Assembly (NCBI GenBank): GCA_049889415.1
Contig: JBMHDL010000009.1
Span: forward strand, 1 to 64,000
Direction of reading: 5' to 3'
Origin: JAYQKL01 sp049889415
Lineage (GTDB): Bacteria > Pseudomonadota > Alphaproteobacteria > RS24
DNA: 64,000 bases
In this document: positions 17,356-25,817 of the stretch, one piece after another
How the letters are laid out: the number at the start of each line of letters is the position of its first letter
Numbering within the stretch: the first letter of the stretch is position 1
Notes under the pieces: generated by a model
What the model was told of the DNA's origin: nothing
Database searches by the model: none
The model's input: the letters and a program-made list of their open reading frames with translations, nothing else
Translations under genes and position numbers: made by a program

Positions 17356-18321
17356 CTATTCGAAAGCCTCGTCCCAGTTGCCTTGCGTGGCGGCCTTGGC
17401 ATATTCGGTGGCACGCCCTTCAAAGAAGTTCATGTGCTCAATGCCGTTCAGCATCTCGTCCATCCAAGGCAAAGGGTTTTTCTCAATGTCATAAATCGGC
17501 TTCAGGTTCAGCTGAGACAGTCTGCGGTTACCGATGAAGCGGATGTAATCCTTTACTTCTTGTGGCTCCAGCCCTTCAACGCCGCCCATTTCAAAGGCAA
17601 GGTCAATAAAGGCGTCCTCATGGGTCACGACGGTATCACAGGCCTTATAAAGATCCTGATGCATCTCATTGGTCCAGATTTCAGGGTTCTCCTTGACGAA
17701 GGTGTTGAACAGCTGAACCGTCGAGTTGGTGTGCAGGGTCTCATCGCGCGCCGACCAGGTCACAATCTGTCCCATGCCCTTCATTTTGTTGAAGCGCGGG
17801 AAGTTCATCAAAATCGCGAAGCTGGCGAAAAGTTGCAGACCTTCTGTGAAACCGCCGAAAACCGCCAGGGTTTTGGCGATATCAGCTTTGGTTTCAACGC
17901 CCCATTCTTGCATATAATCGTATTTATCCTTCATTTCGCCATATTTCATGAAGGCTTCATATTCCAGCTCCGGCATACCAATGGTATCCAGCAGATGTGA
18001 ATAGGCGGCAATATGGATGGTTTCCATATTGGAGAATGCCGCCAGCATCATCTGCACTTCTGTTGGCTTGAACACCTGCGAATAATGCTTCATGTAGCAG
18101 TTATTGACCTCAACATCCGCCTGCACGAAAAACCGGAAAATCTGGGTCAGCAGGTTCCTCTCTGCTCCGGTCAGCTTCTTGTGCCAGTCCTTGACGTCTT
18201 CAGCTAGCGGCACCTCCTCCGGCAGCCAATGGATGCGTTGCTGGGTCAACCAGGCATCGTAAGCCCATGGGTAACGGAACGGTTTATAAACAATACGTTC
18301 TTCCAAAAGCGACATAATCAA
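17356..18321 (-). CDS. nrdB: Ribonucleotide reductase class I, beta (radical) subunit
   Basis: Small subunit that carries the di-metal centre and tyrosyl radical for dNTP synthesis. The metal ligands follow class Ia spacing: Asp in VQADVEVN, then 31 residues later Glu in METIHIAAY with His three on and the radical Tyr seven on. Glu in FTEGLQ and Glu/His in SARDETLH complete the site. The redox-active Tyr makes the manganese-only or Tyr-less subclasses unlikely. At 321 residues it is shorter than E. coli NrdB (376). It follows nrdA by 103 bases in the same direction. Confidence 0.95.
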   Translation of the reverse strand: MIMSLLEERIVYKPFRYPWAYDAWLTQQRIHWLPEEVPLAEDVKDWHKKLTGAERNLLTQIFRFFVQADVEVNNCYMKHYSQVFKPTEVQMMLAAFSNMETIHIAAYSHLLDTIGMPELEYEAFMKYGEMKDKYDYMQEWGVETKADIAKTLAVFGGFTEGLQLFASFAILMNFPRFNKMKGMGQIVTWSARDETLHTNSTVQLFNTFVKENPEIWTNEMHQDLYKACDTVVTHEDAFIDLAFEMGGVEGLEPQEVKDYIRFIGNRRLSQLNLKPIYDIEKNPLPWMDEMLNGIEHMNFFEGRATEYAKAATQGNWDEAFE

Positions 18322-18424
18322 ATTCCTCTTATTCTTACAGTTACACTGTCAGTTACTTTATGGGCATCCGGGCGGATCAATGGGTGCCGATCAATTCGGC
18401 TGATGGGCCGGCTGATGGGCCGCA

Positions 18425-20389
18425 TTACTGGCACGAAAGACACTCTTCGTAATCCGCAACGGACTCGGCCTGCGCAGCAAGTGCGGCCGCAGCTTCTTTG
18501 GACTGGTCTTTTTCGGCTCGCTGAATGGACAGCGAACGACAGTAATAAAGGCTTTTCACGCCGCGCTTCCAAGCTTGATAATGCACCTGATGCAAATCAC
18601 GCTTATGCACATTGGCCGGCAGGAAAACATTGAGGGACTGAGCCTGGTCGATCAGCTCCGCCCGGTCTCCGGCCAACTCAATCAGAAAACGCTGGTCAAT
18701 TTCAAATGCGGTTTTGAAGACAGCCTTTTCGTCATCTGAAAGGAAATCAAGATGCATGACGGAACCGCCATTGGTCACAATGCTGGACCAAGTATCCTCA
18801 TCATTATGACCCTTCTCATCCAGCAATTTGGCGAGATGGCGGTTACGGACGTTGAAAGAGCCGGAAAGGGTCTTGTGCGTGAAGCTGTTGGCTGCAATCG
18901 GTTCAATGCCGGGGCTTGCGCCGCCACAGATAATTGAGATGGAAGCTGTCGGAGCAATCGCCGTCTTGTTGGAAAACCGCTCATTCATGCCGCATTCAAC
19001 CGCATCAAGGCAGGGCCCGCGCTCTTCTGCCAGCAATTTTGACGACAGGTCCACCTGCTCCTTAATATGCGTGAAAATACGCTTGTTCCAGACTTTAGCC
19101 ATCACCGACTCCCAAGGAATCATATTGGCCTGAAGGAAGGAGTGGAAACCCATCACACCAAGACCGACACTGCGCTCCCGCATGGCGGAATAGCGTGCTT
19201 TGGCCATTGAGTCCGGTGCACGTTGGATGAAATCCTCAAGCACATTATCAAGGAACCGCATCACGTCGGGGATAAATTCTTCATGGTCCTGCCACTCATC
19301 GAATTTTTCAACATTCAGGGAAGACAGGCAACACACGGCAGTGCGTTGATTACCAAGGTGATCTTCCCCGGTCGGCAGGGTAATTTCAGCACACAGATTT
19401 GAGGTTTTAACCTCGAGGTTGAGCAACTTCTGATGCTCCGGACGGGCATTGTTGACCGTATCCTTGAAAATCATATACGGCTCGCCGGTTTCCACTCGCG
19501 CCGTCAACATGCGGATCCACAAATCTCTGGCTTGAACCGTATCCTGGACAGAACCGTCTTTGGGGCTACGCAAAGCCCACTCTTCGTCATTTTCAACCGC
19601 CCGCATAAAGCCGTCAGAAATCAGCACACCATGATGCAGGTTCAGAGCTTTGCGGTTCGGATCGCCGCCAGTGGGGCGACGAATTTCAACAAATTCCTCA
19701 ATCTCAGGATGGTCGCAAGGCAGATAGACGGCGGCTGAGCCACGGCGCAGTGAGCCTTGGGAAATGGCCAGCGTCAGACTGTCCATAACCCGGATGAACG
19801 GAATGATGCCTGAGGTTTTGCCGTTTTGCCCGACTTTCTCACCAATAGAGCGCAAATTACCCCAGTAAGAGCCGATGCCGCCGCCGCGTGAGGCAAGCCA
19901 GACATTTTCATTCCACAGATTGACAATATCTCCGAGGCTGTCATCAGCCTCGTTGAGGAAACAGGAAATCGGCAGGCCCCGCTCGGTACCACCATTGGAC
20001 AGAATCGGGGTGGCCGGCATAAACCAGAGCTTTGAACAATAATCATAGATGCGTTGGGCATGTTCGGCATCATCACCATAATAGGAGGCAACGCGGGCAA
20101 ACAAATCCTGGAATTTTTCGCCGGGCATCAAATAGCGGTCAAGTAATGTCGCCTTGCCGAACTCGGTCAACAAAGCATCACGGGAGGCGTCGATTTTGAC
20201 ACCTGGGCGCGACTCGAACTGGACGACCTGATCAACATTTTCAAAGTCCATACGCGCTTGTGATGAGTTTTCCTCACCGCCCGCTTTGCGTTTTAAATGC
20301 ACTTCCCTGCTTGCCGTTTCCAACATATCCTGCACCTGTTGTTCGGCTGATTCAGCCTGTCCTGGTTTGCGATCTGAGTTATTAAACAT
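18425..20389 (-). CDS. nrdA: Ribonucleotide reductase class I, alpha (catalytic) subunit
   Basis: Catalytic subunit that reduces ribonucleoside diphosphates. The finger-loop thiyl cysteine lies in TSNLCAEITLP, with the Asn and Glu in place. Redox cysteines are in PISCFLNEADDS and TAVCCLSSLN, the radical-transfer tyrosines in KSLYYCRSL, and the C-terminal reducing pair in ECLSCQ. At 654 residues it is about 100 shorter than E. coli NrdA (761); the N-terminal ~60 residues are polar and charged and show no ATP-cone pattern, so dATP feedback through that domain is not expected. Long 5' leader with an NrdR-like box upstream. Confidence 0.95.
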   Translation of the reverse strand: MFNNSDRKPGQAESAEQQVQDMLETASREVHLKRKAGGEENSSQARMDFENVDQVVQFESRPGVKIDASRDALLTEFGKATLLDRYLMPGEKFQDLFARVASYYGDDAEHAQRIYDYCSKLWFMPATPILSNGGTERGLPISCFLNEADDSLGDIVNLWNENVWLASRGGGIGSYWGNLRSIGEKVGQNGKTSGIIPFIRVMDSLTLAISQGSLRRGSAAVYLPCDHPEIEEFVEIRRPTGGDPNRKALNLHHGVLISDGFMRAVENDEEWALRSPKDGSVQDTVQARDLWIRMLTARVETGEPYMIFKDTVNNARPEHQKLLNLEVKTSNLCAEITLPTGEDHLGNQRTAVCCLSSLNVEKFDEWQDHEEFIPDVMRFLDNVLEDFIQRAPDSMAKARYSAMRERSVGLGVMGFHSFLQANMIPWESVMAKVWNKRIFTHIKEQVDLSSKLLAEERGPCLDAVECGMNERFSNKTAIAPTASISIICGGASPGIEPIAANSFTHKTLSGSFNVRNRHLAKLLDEKGHNDEDTWSSIVTNGGSVMHLDFLSDDEKAVFKTAFEIDQRFLIELAGDRAELIDQAQSLNVFLPANVHKRDLHQVHYQAWKRGVKSLYYCRSLSIQRAEKDQSKEAAAALAAQAESVADYEECLSCQ

Positions 20390-20436
20390 CTTGCCCTACC
20401 TCTGTTACAAAGAGAAAAACGTATCCCTCCGCGTTT

Positions 20437-20477
20437 TTGCCCCTTGGACCTGTTTATAAGTCCAAATTTTGGGGCAA
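20437..20477 (-). promoter_or_regulatory. Structured element in the nrdA 5' leader
   Basis: On the minus strand TTGCCCC (20471-20477) pairs with GGGGCAA (20437-20443), and inside it TTGGAC pairs with GTCCAA (20460-20465 with 20444-20449), with a small AAAAT bulge on one side. There is no T-run after it, so it is not a terminator. It lies about 50-90 bases before the nrdA start and would be transcribed from the promoter below. Confidence 0.55.
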
Positions 20478-20581
20478 GATCTCCTGTCGGTGTGCGTCAG
20501 CACGCCGGGAATGATGATATTCCTTCGGTTTGAAAACTCGCTCCCTTGCCGATGCCCGGAATCCAACCAGCGGCACTTGAA

Positions 20582-20619
20582 CTACAACATATAGTGTCTG
20601 AACCGATTCAACTCGTCAA
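20582..20619 (-). promoter_or_regulatory. Probable nrdAB promoter with NrdR-box-like site
   Basis: On the minus strand TTGACG (20614-20619) stands 17 bases from a weak -10 (CACTAT). The 16-mer at 20582-20597 matches 13 of 16 positions of the NrdR box consensus (acaCwAtATaTwGtgt) and overlaps the -10, where a repressor would block polymerase. A second box at the usual spacing is not evident. Confidence 0.55.
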
Positions 20620-20756
20620 CACCTTGTGAATAATTTTTTTTAAAAAATACGATTTTTTTTGCTTCAAACACAAAAAACACCAGAATTCAGGGTTTTTGCC
20701 AAATGACTTTTTTTTATTTTTTTCAAATAAATTATCCACAAGATGTTCGCATCCCC

Positions 20757-21068
20757 TCAACGGCTGGCCACCAGTTGCGGCAAACGCACCGTCACCCATA
20801 TCACAGCCACAATATTGCCGAGAAAACATAACGGCAAAAACCACGCCAAAGTGGTCAGGAGGGATTTTTCAAAGGCCAGCATCACACCGCCAAGGCACAG
20901 CACCCCGAGATAAAAATCCGCAATGGTCACAACAAACCAGGGCTGGGCAAAAATTGCCGCAAAACCGGGCAGGCGGTGATTGATCATTGCCCATACAAGC
21001 ACCCAAATGAATGCCGCCAGCGCGATCCACAAAACCAATCGGGCGGGTTTGAAAACATTTTCGTTCAT
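20757..21068 (-). CDS. Small membrane protein, possibly DUF1475-like
   Basis: A 103-residue protein with three predicted membrane helices (about residues 9-27, 38-57 and 68-90). The block WFVVTIADFYLGVLC, an Asp in the middle of the second helix, resembles the PWxxVTLVDLYxGF pattern of DUF1475 proteins, by eye only. Start 21068 (MNENVFKPA) has an excellent GGAGGATAAT ribosome site; in-frame codons upstream lack one. The function is unknown. It is divergent from msrB. Confidence 0.7.
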   Translation of the reverse strand: MNENVFKPARLVLWIALAAFIWVLVWAMINHRLPGFAAIFAQPWFVVTIADFYLGVLCLGGVMLAFEKSLLTTLAWFLPLCFLGNIVAVIWVTVRLPQLVASR

Positions 21069-21206
21069 ATTATCCTCCGTGACAGCTGACAGGTGCCGGG
21101 ACGGCAACCATCAGGACAGCCTTGCGGGCAGTCATGAAAACAGTCATAAAATCGGCACATTTTTCTTCAATATAGTTTATATCGCATAAAGAAGAAGGAA
21201 AGACCC

Positions 21207-21788
21207 ATGCCCTCTCCACTAATATATTCAGTTATGGTCACCACATTGGCGGCCGTGATAAGCTTGAACCCTTTTGCAGCATTTGCAGAAAATACCGGCG
21301 GCTTAAAAAGCGCCCCCGCCCCTTGGCACACTTATCAAAAACCGGACGACACCCAGCTCAAAAACCAGCTCTCTGCCCTGCAATATGACGTCACCCAGAA
21401 TGACGGAACGGAGCGACCTTTCTCAAACACTTATTGGGACAACACCCGGGCCGGCATCTATGTTGATATTCTGTCAGGCGAACCGCTGTTCTCATCACTG
21501 GACAAATACCGAAGCGGCACCGGCTGGCCGTCCTTTACCAAACCCCTGATTGCCGGGAACATCGTCGAGAAAACCGACTTCAAAATGATCTGGCCGCGCA
21601 CGGAAATCCGCTCCCGTTACGGCGACAATCATTTGGGTCACGTTTTCAAGGACGGACCGGCACCGACCGGCTTGCGCTATTGCATGAATTCAGCCGCGAT
21701 GGAATTCATCCCCGTAACGCATATGGCGGCACGCGGTTATGCCGACTATCTGGAGCCATTCCGGCAAGCCGGGCTGCTTACGCGCTGA
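21207..21788 (+). CDS. msrB: Exported peptide-methionine (R)-S-oxide reductase
   Basis: Reduces methionine-R-sulfoxide in proteins. MsrB blocks are complete: SGTGWPSFTKP, RSRYGDNHLGHVF and GLRYCMNSAAMEF with the catalytic Cys. An N-terminal signal peptide (about residues 1-27, ending PFAAFAE) predicts a periplasmic enzyme, unlike the cytosolic MsrB of E. coli. The CxxC pairs that bind structural zinc in many MsrB proteins are absent, and the usual resolving-Cys position near the start of the domain holds no Cys, so recycling may use an outside thiol. The 3' end overlaps the convergent hydrolase gene by 11 bases. Confidence 0.92.
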   Translation: MPSPLIYSVMVTTLAAVISLNPFAAFAENTGGLKSAPAPWHTYQKPDDTQLKNQLSALQYDVTQNDGTERPFSNTYWDNTRAGIYVDILSGEPLFSSLDKYRSGTGWPSFTKPLIAGNIVEKTDFKMIWPRTEIRSRYGDNHLGHVFKDGPAPTGLRYCMNSAAMEFIPVTHMAARGYADYLEPFRQAGLLTR

Positions 21789-22650
21789 CCATCAACTTTT
21801 CCAGCACAACAGCGCGCACTCGGTCAGGAAACTCCATCGGCAACATATGCGTGCTGCCGGGAATTTCCTCATAATGAAGACAAAAGCCGTGTCGCTTGAA
21901 AGCACCCGGGTGCCTTGTCGTGGACCCCGTCTCTCCCTTCAGGACAACAAAGGGCGAGGACAGTTTTTTCAGGTCATCAAAAGGCCGGCGGTTACGGGCG
22001 GCGAAATTCGCCGCTTCCCATTCCGGCTCACATCGCAGACGCAGGCCCTCGGCAACCGGCCGAGTTGCATAGGCGACATAGTCCCGCAAAAAAGCGTCCT
22101 GCCAGCTCCGGAACGTCCCCCTACCGCGATAGCGCTCATACATTGCTTCAGCGGAGGCAAAAACCCGGCGTCGGCGCAAGGCTGGTTTGACAAACATGTC
22201 CTGAAAGGATTTGCCGGTGAACCGGCTGAGATATTTATCAACTGTCATGAAATAATCTGGAAAAATCACCGGATCGACAAAAAGCAGACCGGCCACTAGG
22301 TCAGGCCGCTCGGCAGCCGCCATCAGGCTGGTTGTTCCACCCATGCTGTGACCACCAATATAAACGGGCTTTTGGTGGCGGGCGACAAGTTGCTCCAATA
22401 CTGCGATCAGGTCATGTTTATAAACCTGCCAGTTCCTGTGTGCCGCCGGGTCCGCCGGCAATTCGGTCTCCCCATGCCCCCTGGCGTCCCAGGCATAGAC
22501 ATGTGCATGGTCCCTGAGCGGCGCCAATAATGTCGTATATGTCCTAGCGCAAAACCCGTTAGCATGCGCCCAGTGAAAAACCGGCGCTTCGGACGGCATC
22601 GCCGGGAGGCTGTGCACAGCCTGATGCGGCACTAACATTTCCTTTTGCAT
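21778..22650 (-). CDS. Alpha/beta hydrolase
   Basis: Single-domain alpha/beta hydrolase of 290 residues. The nucleophile elbow is GGHSMGGTTS; the oxyanion-side motif HWAHANGFCARTY and the YAWDARGHGET strand precede it, and the catalytic His is in PGSTHMLPMEFP. The acid is likely Asp in FVVLKGETGS or nearby, and is not certain. No signal peptide. The substrate is unknown. It is read toward msrB, with an 11-base overlap of the 3' ends. Confidence 0.85.
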   Translation of the reverse strand: MQKEMLVPHQAVHSLPAMPSEAPVFHWAHANGFCARTYTTLLAPLRDHAHVYAWDARGHGETELPADPAAHRNWQVYKHDLIAVLEQLVARHQKPVYIGGHSMGGTTSLMAAAERPDLVAGLLFVDPVIFPDYFMTVDKYLSRFTGKSFQDMFVKPALRRRRVFASAEAMYERYRGRGTFRSWQDAFLRDYVAYATRPVAEGLRLRCEPEWEAANFAARNRRPFDDLKKLSSPFVVLKGETGSTTRHPGAFKRHGFCLHYEEIPGSTHMLPMEFPDRVRAVVLEKLMVSA

Positions 22651-22860
22651 TTCCTCCCCCGAGCCAGAAGACCTTTTGTCTGCAAGTATCTAACGCATTC
22701 TGTCCCAAAACCCATCCTGTAGGCTCTGCCTTATTTCTTGCCTCATTGTTAGGTCGATCTTTGCATCAATTACCATTTCAAGCCAAGGCGGTTTTCTGGT
22801 CATGAAACCTGAAATATGCTAAAGACGCAGCACGTATTTTTTCCGAGCCAAGGCCATTGG

Positions 22861-23790
22861 ATGCAAATTTACCTGCCCATAGCGGAAATTAGTGTCAGCA
22901 TTTTTTTATTGCTTGGCATGGGTGGTGTTGTCGGCTTTCTGTCCGGCATGTTTGGCGTCGGCGGAGGTTTTTTGATGACACCTCTGCTGATCTTCGCCGG
23001 CATACCGCCGGCTGTGGCGGTGGCAACGGAAGCCAATCAGATACTGGCCTCATCCGTCTCCGGGGGGCTGGCCCATTGGCAAAAGCGCGCCGTGGACGTC
23101 AAAATGGGAACCGTTTTGTTCGCTGGCGGGTTGGTCGGGTCTTTTGTCGGGGTTCAGTTATATGCCAAACTGCGCGCCATTGGTCAAATCGACCTTATGA
23201 TTTCCGTCAGCTATGTTATTTTCTTGGGCATTATTGGTGCCCTGATGCTGGTGGAAAGTTTGCGCGCCATACGATCTGCACAACTGGGCAATCCTGTTCC
23301 GGCCAAACGCCCCGGGCAACACAGTTGGGTTCACGGACTCCCGTTTCGCATGCGCTTTAAGGCGTCCAACCTTTATACCAGCATCATCCCGCCAATATTC
23401 ATCGGATTTGTTGTCGGCATGCTTGCGGCAATCATGGGTGTCGGCGGCGGGTTCATCATGGTGCCGGCTATGATTTATATCCTGCGCATGCCGACCAACG
23501 TAGTCGTCGGCACATCCCTGTTCCAGATCATTTTCGTCACAGCGGCGGTGTCCATTATGCATGCGGTGCAAAACCAGACGGTTGATATTGTGCTCGGCTT
23601 CATTCTGCTTCTTGGCGGGGTCATCGGGGCACAGATTGGAGCCAGGGTCGGGCAGCGTCTGCGTGGTGAACAGTTGCGGGCATGTCTGGCCCTGATTGTG
23701 CTCGGTGTCGGTGTCAAGATGTTCCTCGACCTCGCTTTGCAGCCGGACGAGCTGTATTCCTATGTTGCGCTGAGAGGTCTGGCCCCATGA
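22861..23790 (+). CDS. Sulfite exporter TauE/SafE family protein
   Basis: Integral membrane protein with about eight helices in two homologous halves. Each half carries the family motif: GFLSGMFGVGGGFLMTPLL in the first, and GMLAAIMGVGGGFIMVPAM in the second. The text AVATEANQILASSVSG is also characteristic. Start 22861 (MQIYLPIAEISV) agrees with relatives that begin MQIYLPIAEIS; the earlier in-frame Met adds a non-membrane stretch. The next gene starts inside its stop codon (ATGA), and TauE with TIGR02186 is a recurrent alphaproteobacterial pair. Transport of sulfite or another organosulfur anion is inferred from the family. Confidence 0.9.
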   Translation: MQIYLPIAEISVSIFLLLGMGGVVGFLSGMFGVGGGFLMTPLLIFAGIPPAVAVATEANQILASSVSGGLAHWQKRAVDVKMGTVLFAGGLVGSFVGVQLYAKLRAIGQIDLMISVSYVIFLGIIGALMLVESLRAIRSAQLGNPVPAKRPGQHSWVHGLPFRMRFKASNLYTSIIPPIFIGFVVGMLAAIMGVGGGFIMVPAMIYILRMPTNVVVGTSLFQIIFVTAAVSIMHAVQNQTVDIVLGFILLLGGVIGAQIGARVGQRLRGEQLRACLALIVLGVGVKMFLDLALQPDELYSYVALRGLAP

Positions 23791-24539
23791 GCAGATTTCT
23801 GGCTTTTTTGATGCTGTTTTGTCTCTATGCCGGTTGGTTGCAGGCTGCACAGCTGATCAGCGACCTGTCAACCAATGAGGTTGCGATCGAAACGGACTTT
23901 ACCGGAGAAAATATTCTGCTGTTCGGCGCGATAGAAAAAAACCGTGACGCCCAGCAGGACATCATCGTCATCATCAAAGGCCCGCCGCAGGCTTTGACGG
24001 TTCGCCGCAAGGAACAACGGTTCGGCATATGGATCAATGGCGAACAAAGACATTTCGCCTCGGCGCCCTCCTATTATGCCATTGCGAGCACCAGACGACT
24101 TGACCGCATCACCATCCCGGCTGAATTGGAACGCCATGCCGCCGGTCTGTCTTTTTTACCCGTCACCTTTTCCGACACCACGGATGCGCCGGAGGACAGC
24201 CCTGAATTTGTCGCCGGCCTGATCCGCAATAAATTGGCAGCCGGTCTGTATAATGAAAACGCACAAGGTGTGACGCTGATAGACGGCAGGCTCTTCAGGG
24301 CGGAAATCGCGCTACCGCCCGGCATTCCGGTCGGCGTATATGAAGCCCGGATTTTGCTGTTTGAAAACGGCATTTTGACCGGCCAGCAAATCAATCGCAT
24401 AAATGTCGGCATTGGCGGCCTGGAGCAGCTTCTGCACAGCTGGGCATTTGACCGGCCCGGCCTATATGGAGTGATCGGTGTTATCGTGTCCATAGTTTGC
24501 GGATGGGGGACGGCGGTCGCGTTCCGTCGCCGCGCCTAG
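23787..24539 (+). CDS. TIGR02186 family membrane-anchored protein
   Basis: Protein of unknown function that is usually encoded directly after a TauE-like exporter. It has an N-terminal signal or anchor (about residues 1-20), a long extracytoplasmic domain that includes TNEVAIETDFTGENILLFGA and VIIKGPPQALTVRRKEQRFGIW (in two parts), and a C-terminal membrane helix with a short basic end. The predicted topology is periplasmic domain plus one anchor. Start 23787 overlaps the TauE stop by four bases, so translation is coupled. A role as partner of the exporter is inferred from position. Confidence 0.88.
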   Translation: MSRFLAFLMLFCLYAGWLQAAQLISDLSTNEVAIETDFTGENILLFGAIEKNRDAQQDIIVIIKGPPQALTVRRKEQRFGIWINGEQRHFASAPSYYAIASTRRLDRITIPAELERHAAGLSFLPVTFSDTTDAPEDSPEFVAGLIRNKLAAGLYNENAQGVTLIDGRLFRAEIALPPGIPVGVYEARILLFENGILTGQQINRINVGIGGLEQLLHSWAFDRPGLYGVIGVIVSIVCGWGTAVAFRRRA

Positions 24540-24567
24540 GCGGACAAGATGACTGAAGGGGTGAGCG

Positions 24568-25329
24568 ATGGCTGACGGTTTCATTTTTTCTCTGCTTCTG
24601 GCCGCTTTTGGCGGTCTGTTGAGCTTTTTGTCCCCCTGCGTTCTGCCGCTGGTCCCGGGCTATCTGTGCTTTGCGGCCGGCATGGAGTTTGACGAGCTGG
24701 CGGAAGCGGATAAAGGCACCATTTATACCCGGGTTTTGCCAACAGCTTTTGCTTTTGTGTTGGGGTTCTCGGTTGTGTTCATCAGCCTCGGCGCCGGCGC
24801 CGCGGCCATCAACCCCCTGATTTTGGGTCACAAGGAGATACTGGGCAAAATCGCGGGCGTATTCATCATTGCCTTGGGGCTGCACATGACCGGCCTTATC
24901 CGTTTCAGCTTTCTGCAAAAAGAGCTGCGAGTTAATTCGCGCATCGACACACAAGACACCAAAACCCCGCAATGGCAGTTGCTGGCGGCGTTCGGTCTCG
25001 GCATTGCTTTTGCTTTCGGCTGGACCCCATGTATCGGCCCGATCCTTGCGACGATATTGACCCTCGCCGCCTCAAGCGAAAGCCTGACTCAAGGCATCAT
25101 TCTCCTCACCGCCTATGCTTTGGGCTTGGGCATCCCGTTTATCCTGACATCGCTCGGCGTGTCCTACTTCCTGCAAACCAGCGCCCGGCTGAAACAGAAC
25201 ATGAGGATGATAGAAATCGGTACCGGCATATTGCTTGCCGCAACCGGCATTCTGATCTACCTCGGCTCATTACAGAATTTAGCCGGTTATCTGTTGGACT
25301 GGATTCCGTTCCTGGCTAAACTCGGATGA
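24568..25329 (+). CDS. ccdA: CcdA/DsbD-type thiol-redox membrane protein
   Basis: Six-helix membrane protein that moves reducing equivalents across the inner membrane, usually for cytochrome c maturation or periplasmic disulfide repair. The two redox cysteines sit in the paired motifs FLSPCVLPLVPGYL and GWTPCIGPILAT. The 253-residue length is typical of CcdA, without the extra domains of DsbD. It may reduce periplasmic proteins such as the nearby exported MsrB or the cytochrome c of the PQQ dehydrogenase; that link is inference. It is 28 bases after TIGR02186. Confidence 0.92.
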   Translation: MADGFIFSLLLAAFGGLLSFLSPCVLPLVPGYLCFAAGMEFDELAEADKGTIYTRVLPTAFAFVLGFSVVFISLGAGAAAINPLILGHKEILGKIAGVFIIALGLHMTGLIRFSFLQKELRVNSRIDTQDTKTPQWQLLAAFGLGIAFAFGWTPCIGPILATILTLAASSESLTQGIILLTAYALGLGIPFILTSLGVSYFLQTSARLKQNMRMIEIGTGILLAATGILIYLGSLQNLAGYLLDWIPFLAKLG

Positions 25330-25336
25330 CCCCCTG

Positions 25337-25813
25337 ATGACGGACGCCGCACCGAAGAACCCTATCCCCATTGCCGCCCTCATCCTTGGCTGTATGGGCC
25401 TGCTGCCATTCATCATCCCAGCCCTGATTGCCCTCACCCCGTCTTTTGATGTATGGCGACAGGTGGCCGCAATGTTCACCCTGACCTACGGCGCCGTGAT
25501 CCTGTCCTTCATGGCCGGCATCAGATGGGGGACTACCATGATGTCACTGGACGGCACCGACCCGGCCTTCGCCAGAGGGTTGAGCCTCAGCGTCCTACCG
25601 GCACTTTTCGCCTATTTTTTCCTGATCTTTCCGGTCAATATTTGGAGCCCGGTCGGGCTGGCCGTACTGCACATCCTACAGGCGGCGTCAGACATTTATG
25701 CAGCCCGAACCGGGGTATTGCCTGGCTGGTACGCCCCCCTGCGGCTGGGCCTGACGATGGGGGCGGCTGCCAGCCTGCTGGCGGTCGGGTTTTACCAGAT
25801 CGGGATGGTGTAA
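25337..25813 (+). CDS. DUF3429 family membrane protein
   Basis: A 158-residue inner-membrane protein with four to five helices. The block AVILSFMAGIRWGTTM and the pattern around LSVLPALFAYFFLI followed by YAPLRLGLTM fit the DUF3429 family, found widely in proteobacteria and of unknown function. It starts 7 bases after ccdA, so it belongs to the TauE-TIGR02186-CcdA unit. Confidence 0.88.
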   Translation: MTDAAPKNPIPIAALILGCMGLLPFIIPALIALTPSFDVWRQVAAMFTLTYGAVILSFMAGIRWGTTMMSLDGTDPAFARGLSLSVLPALFAYFFLIFPVNIWSPVGLAVLHILQAASDIYAARTGVLPGWYAPLRLGLTMGAAASLLAVGFYQIGMV

Positions 25814-25817
25814 AAGC

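Larger units (their letters stand above)
20390..20756. other. Non-coding region upstream of nrdA, AT-rich
   Basis: 367 bases with no supported gene. The half nearest nrdA carries a long imperfect hairpin (20437-20477) and the likely promoter (20582-20619). The far half (about 20627-20745) is A/T-rich with runs of T and contains nothing else I can name. The minus-strand frame across this stretch is low-complexity and overlaps the next gene, so I do not call it. Confidence 0.6.

Noticed and set aside
20608..20844. 78-codon minus-strand frame in the AT-rich nrdA upstream region
   Set aside because: Low-complexity Lys/Phe-rich end, overlaps the membrane-protein gene in another frame, and no ribosome site.
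23158..23850. 230-codon minus-strand frame opposite the TauE gene
   Set aside because: Antisense to a clear membrane transporter; low complexity and no start signal.
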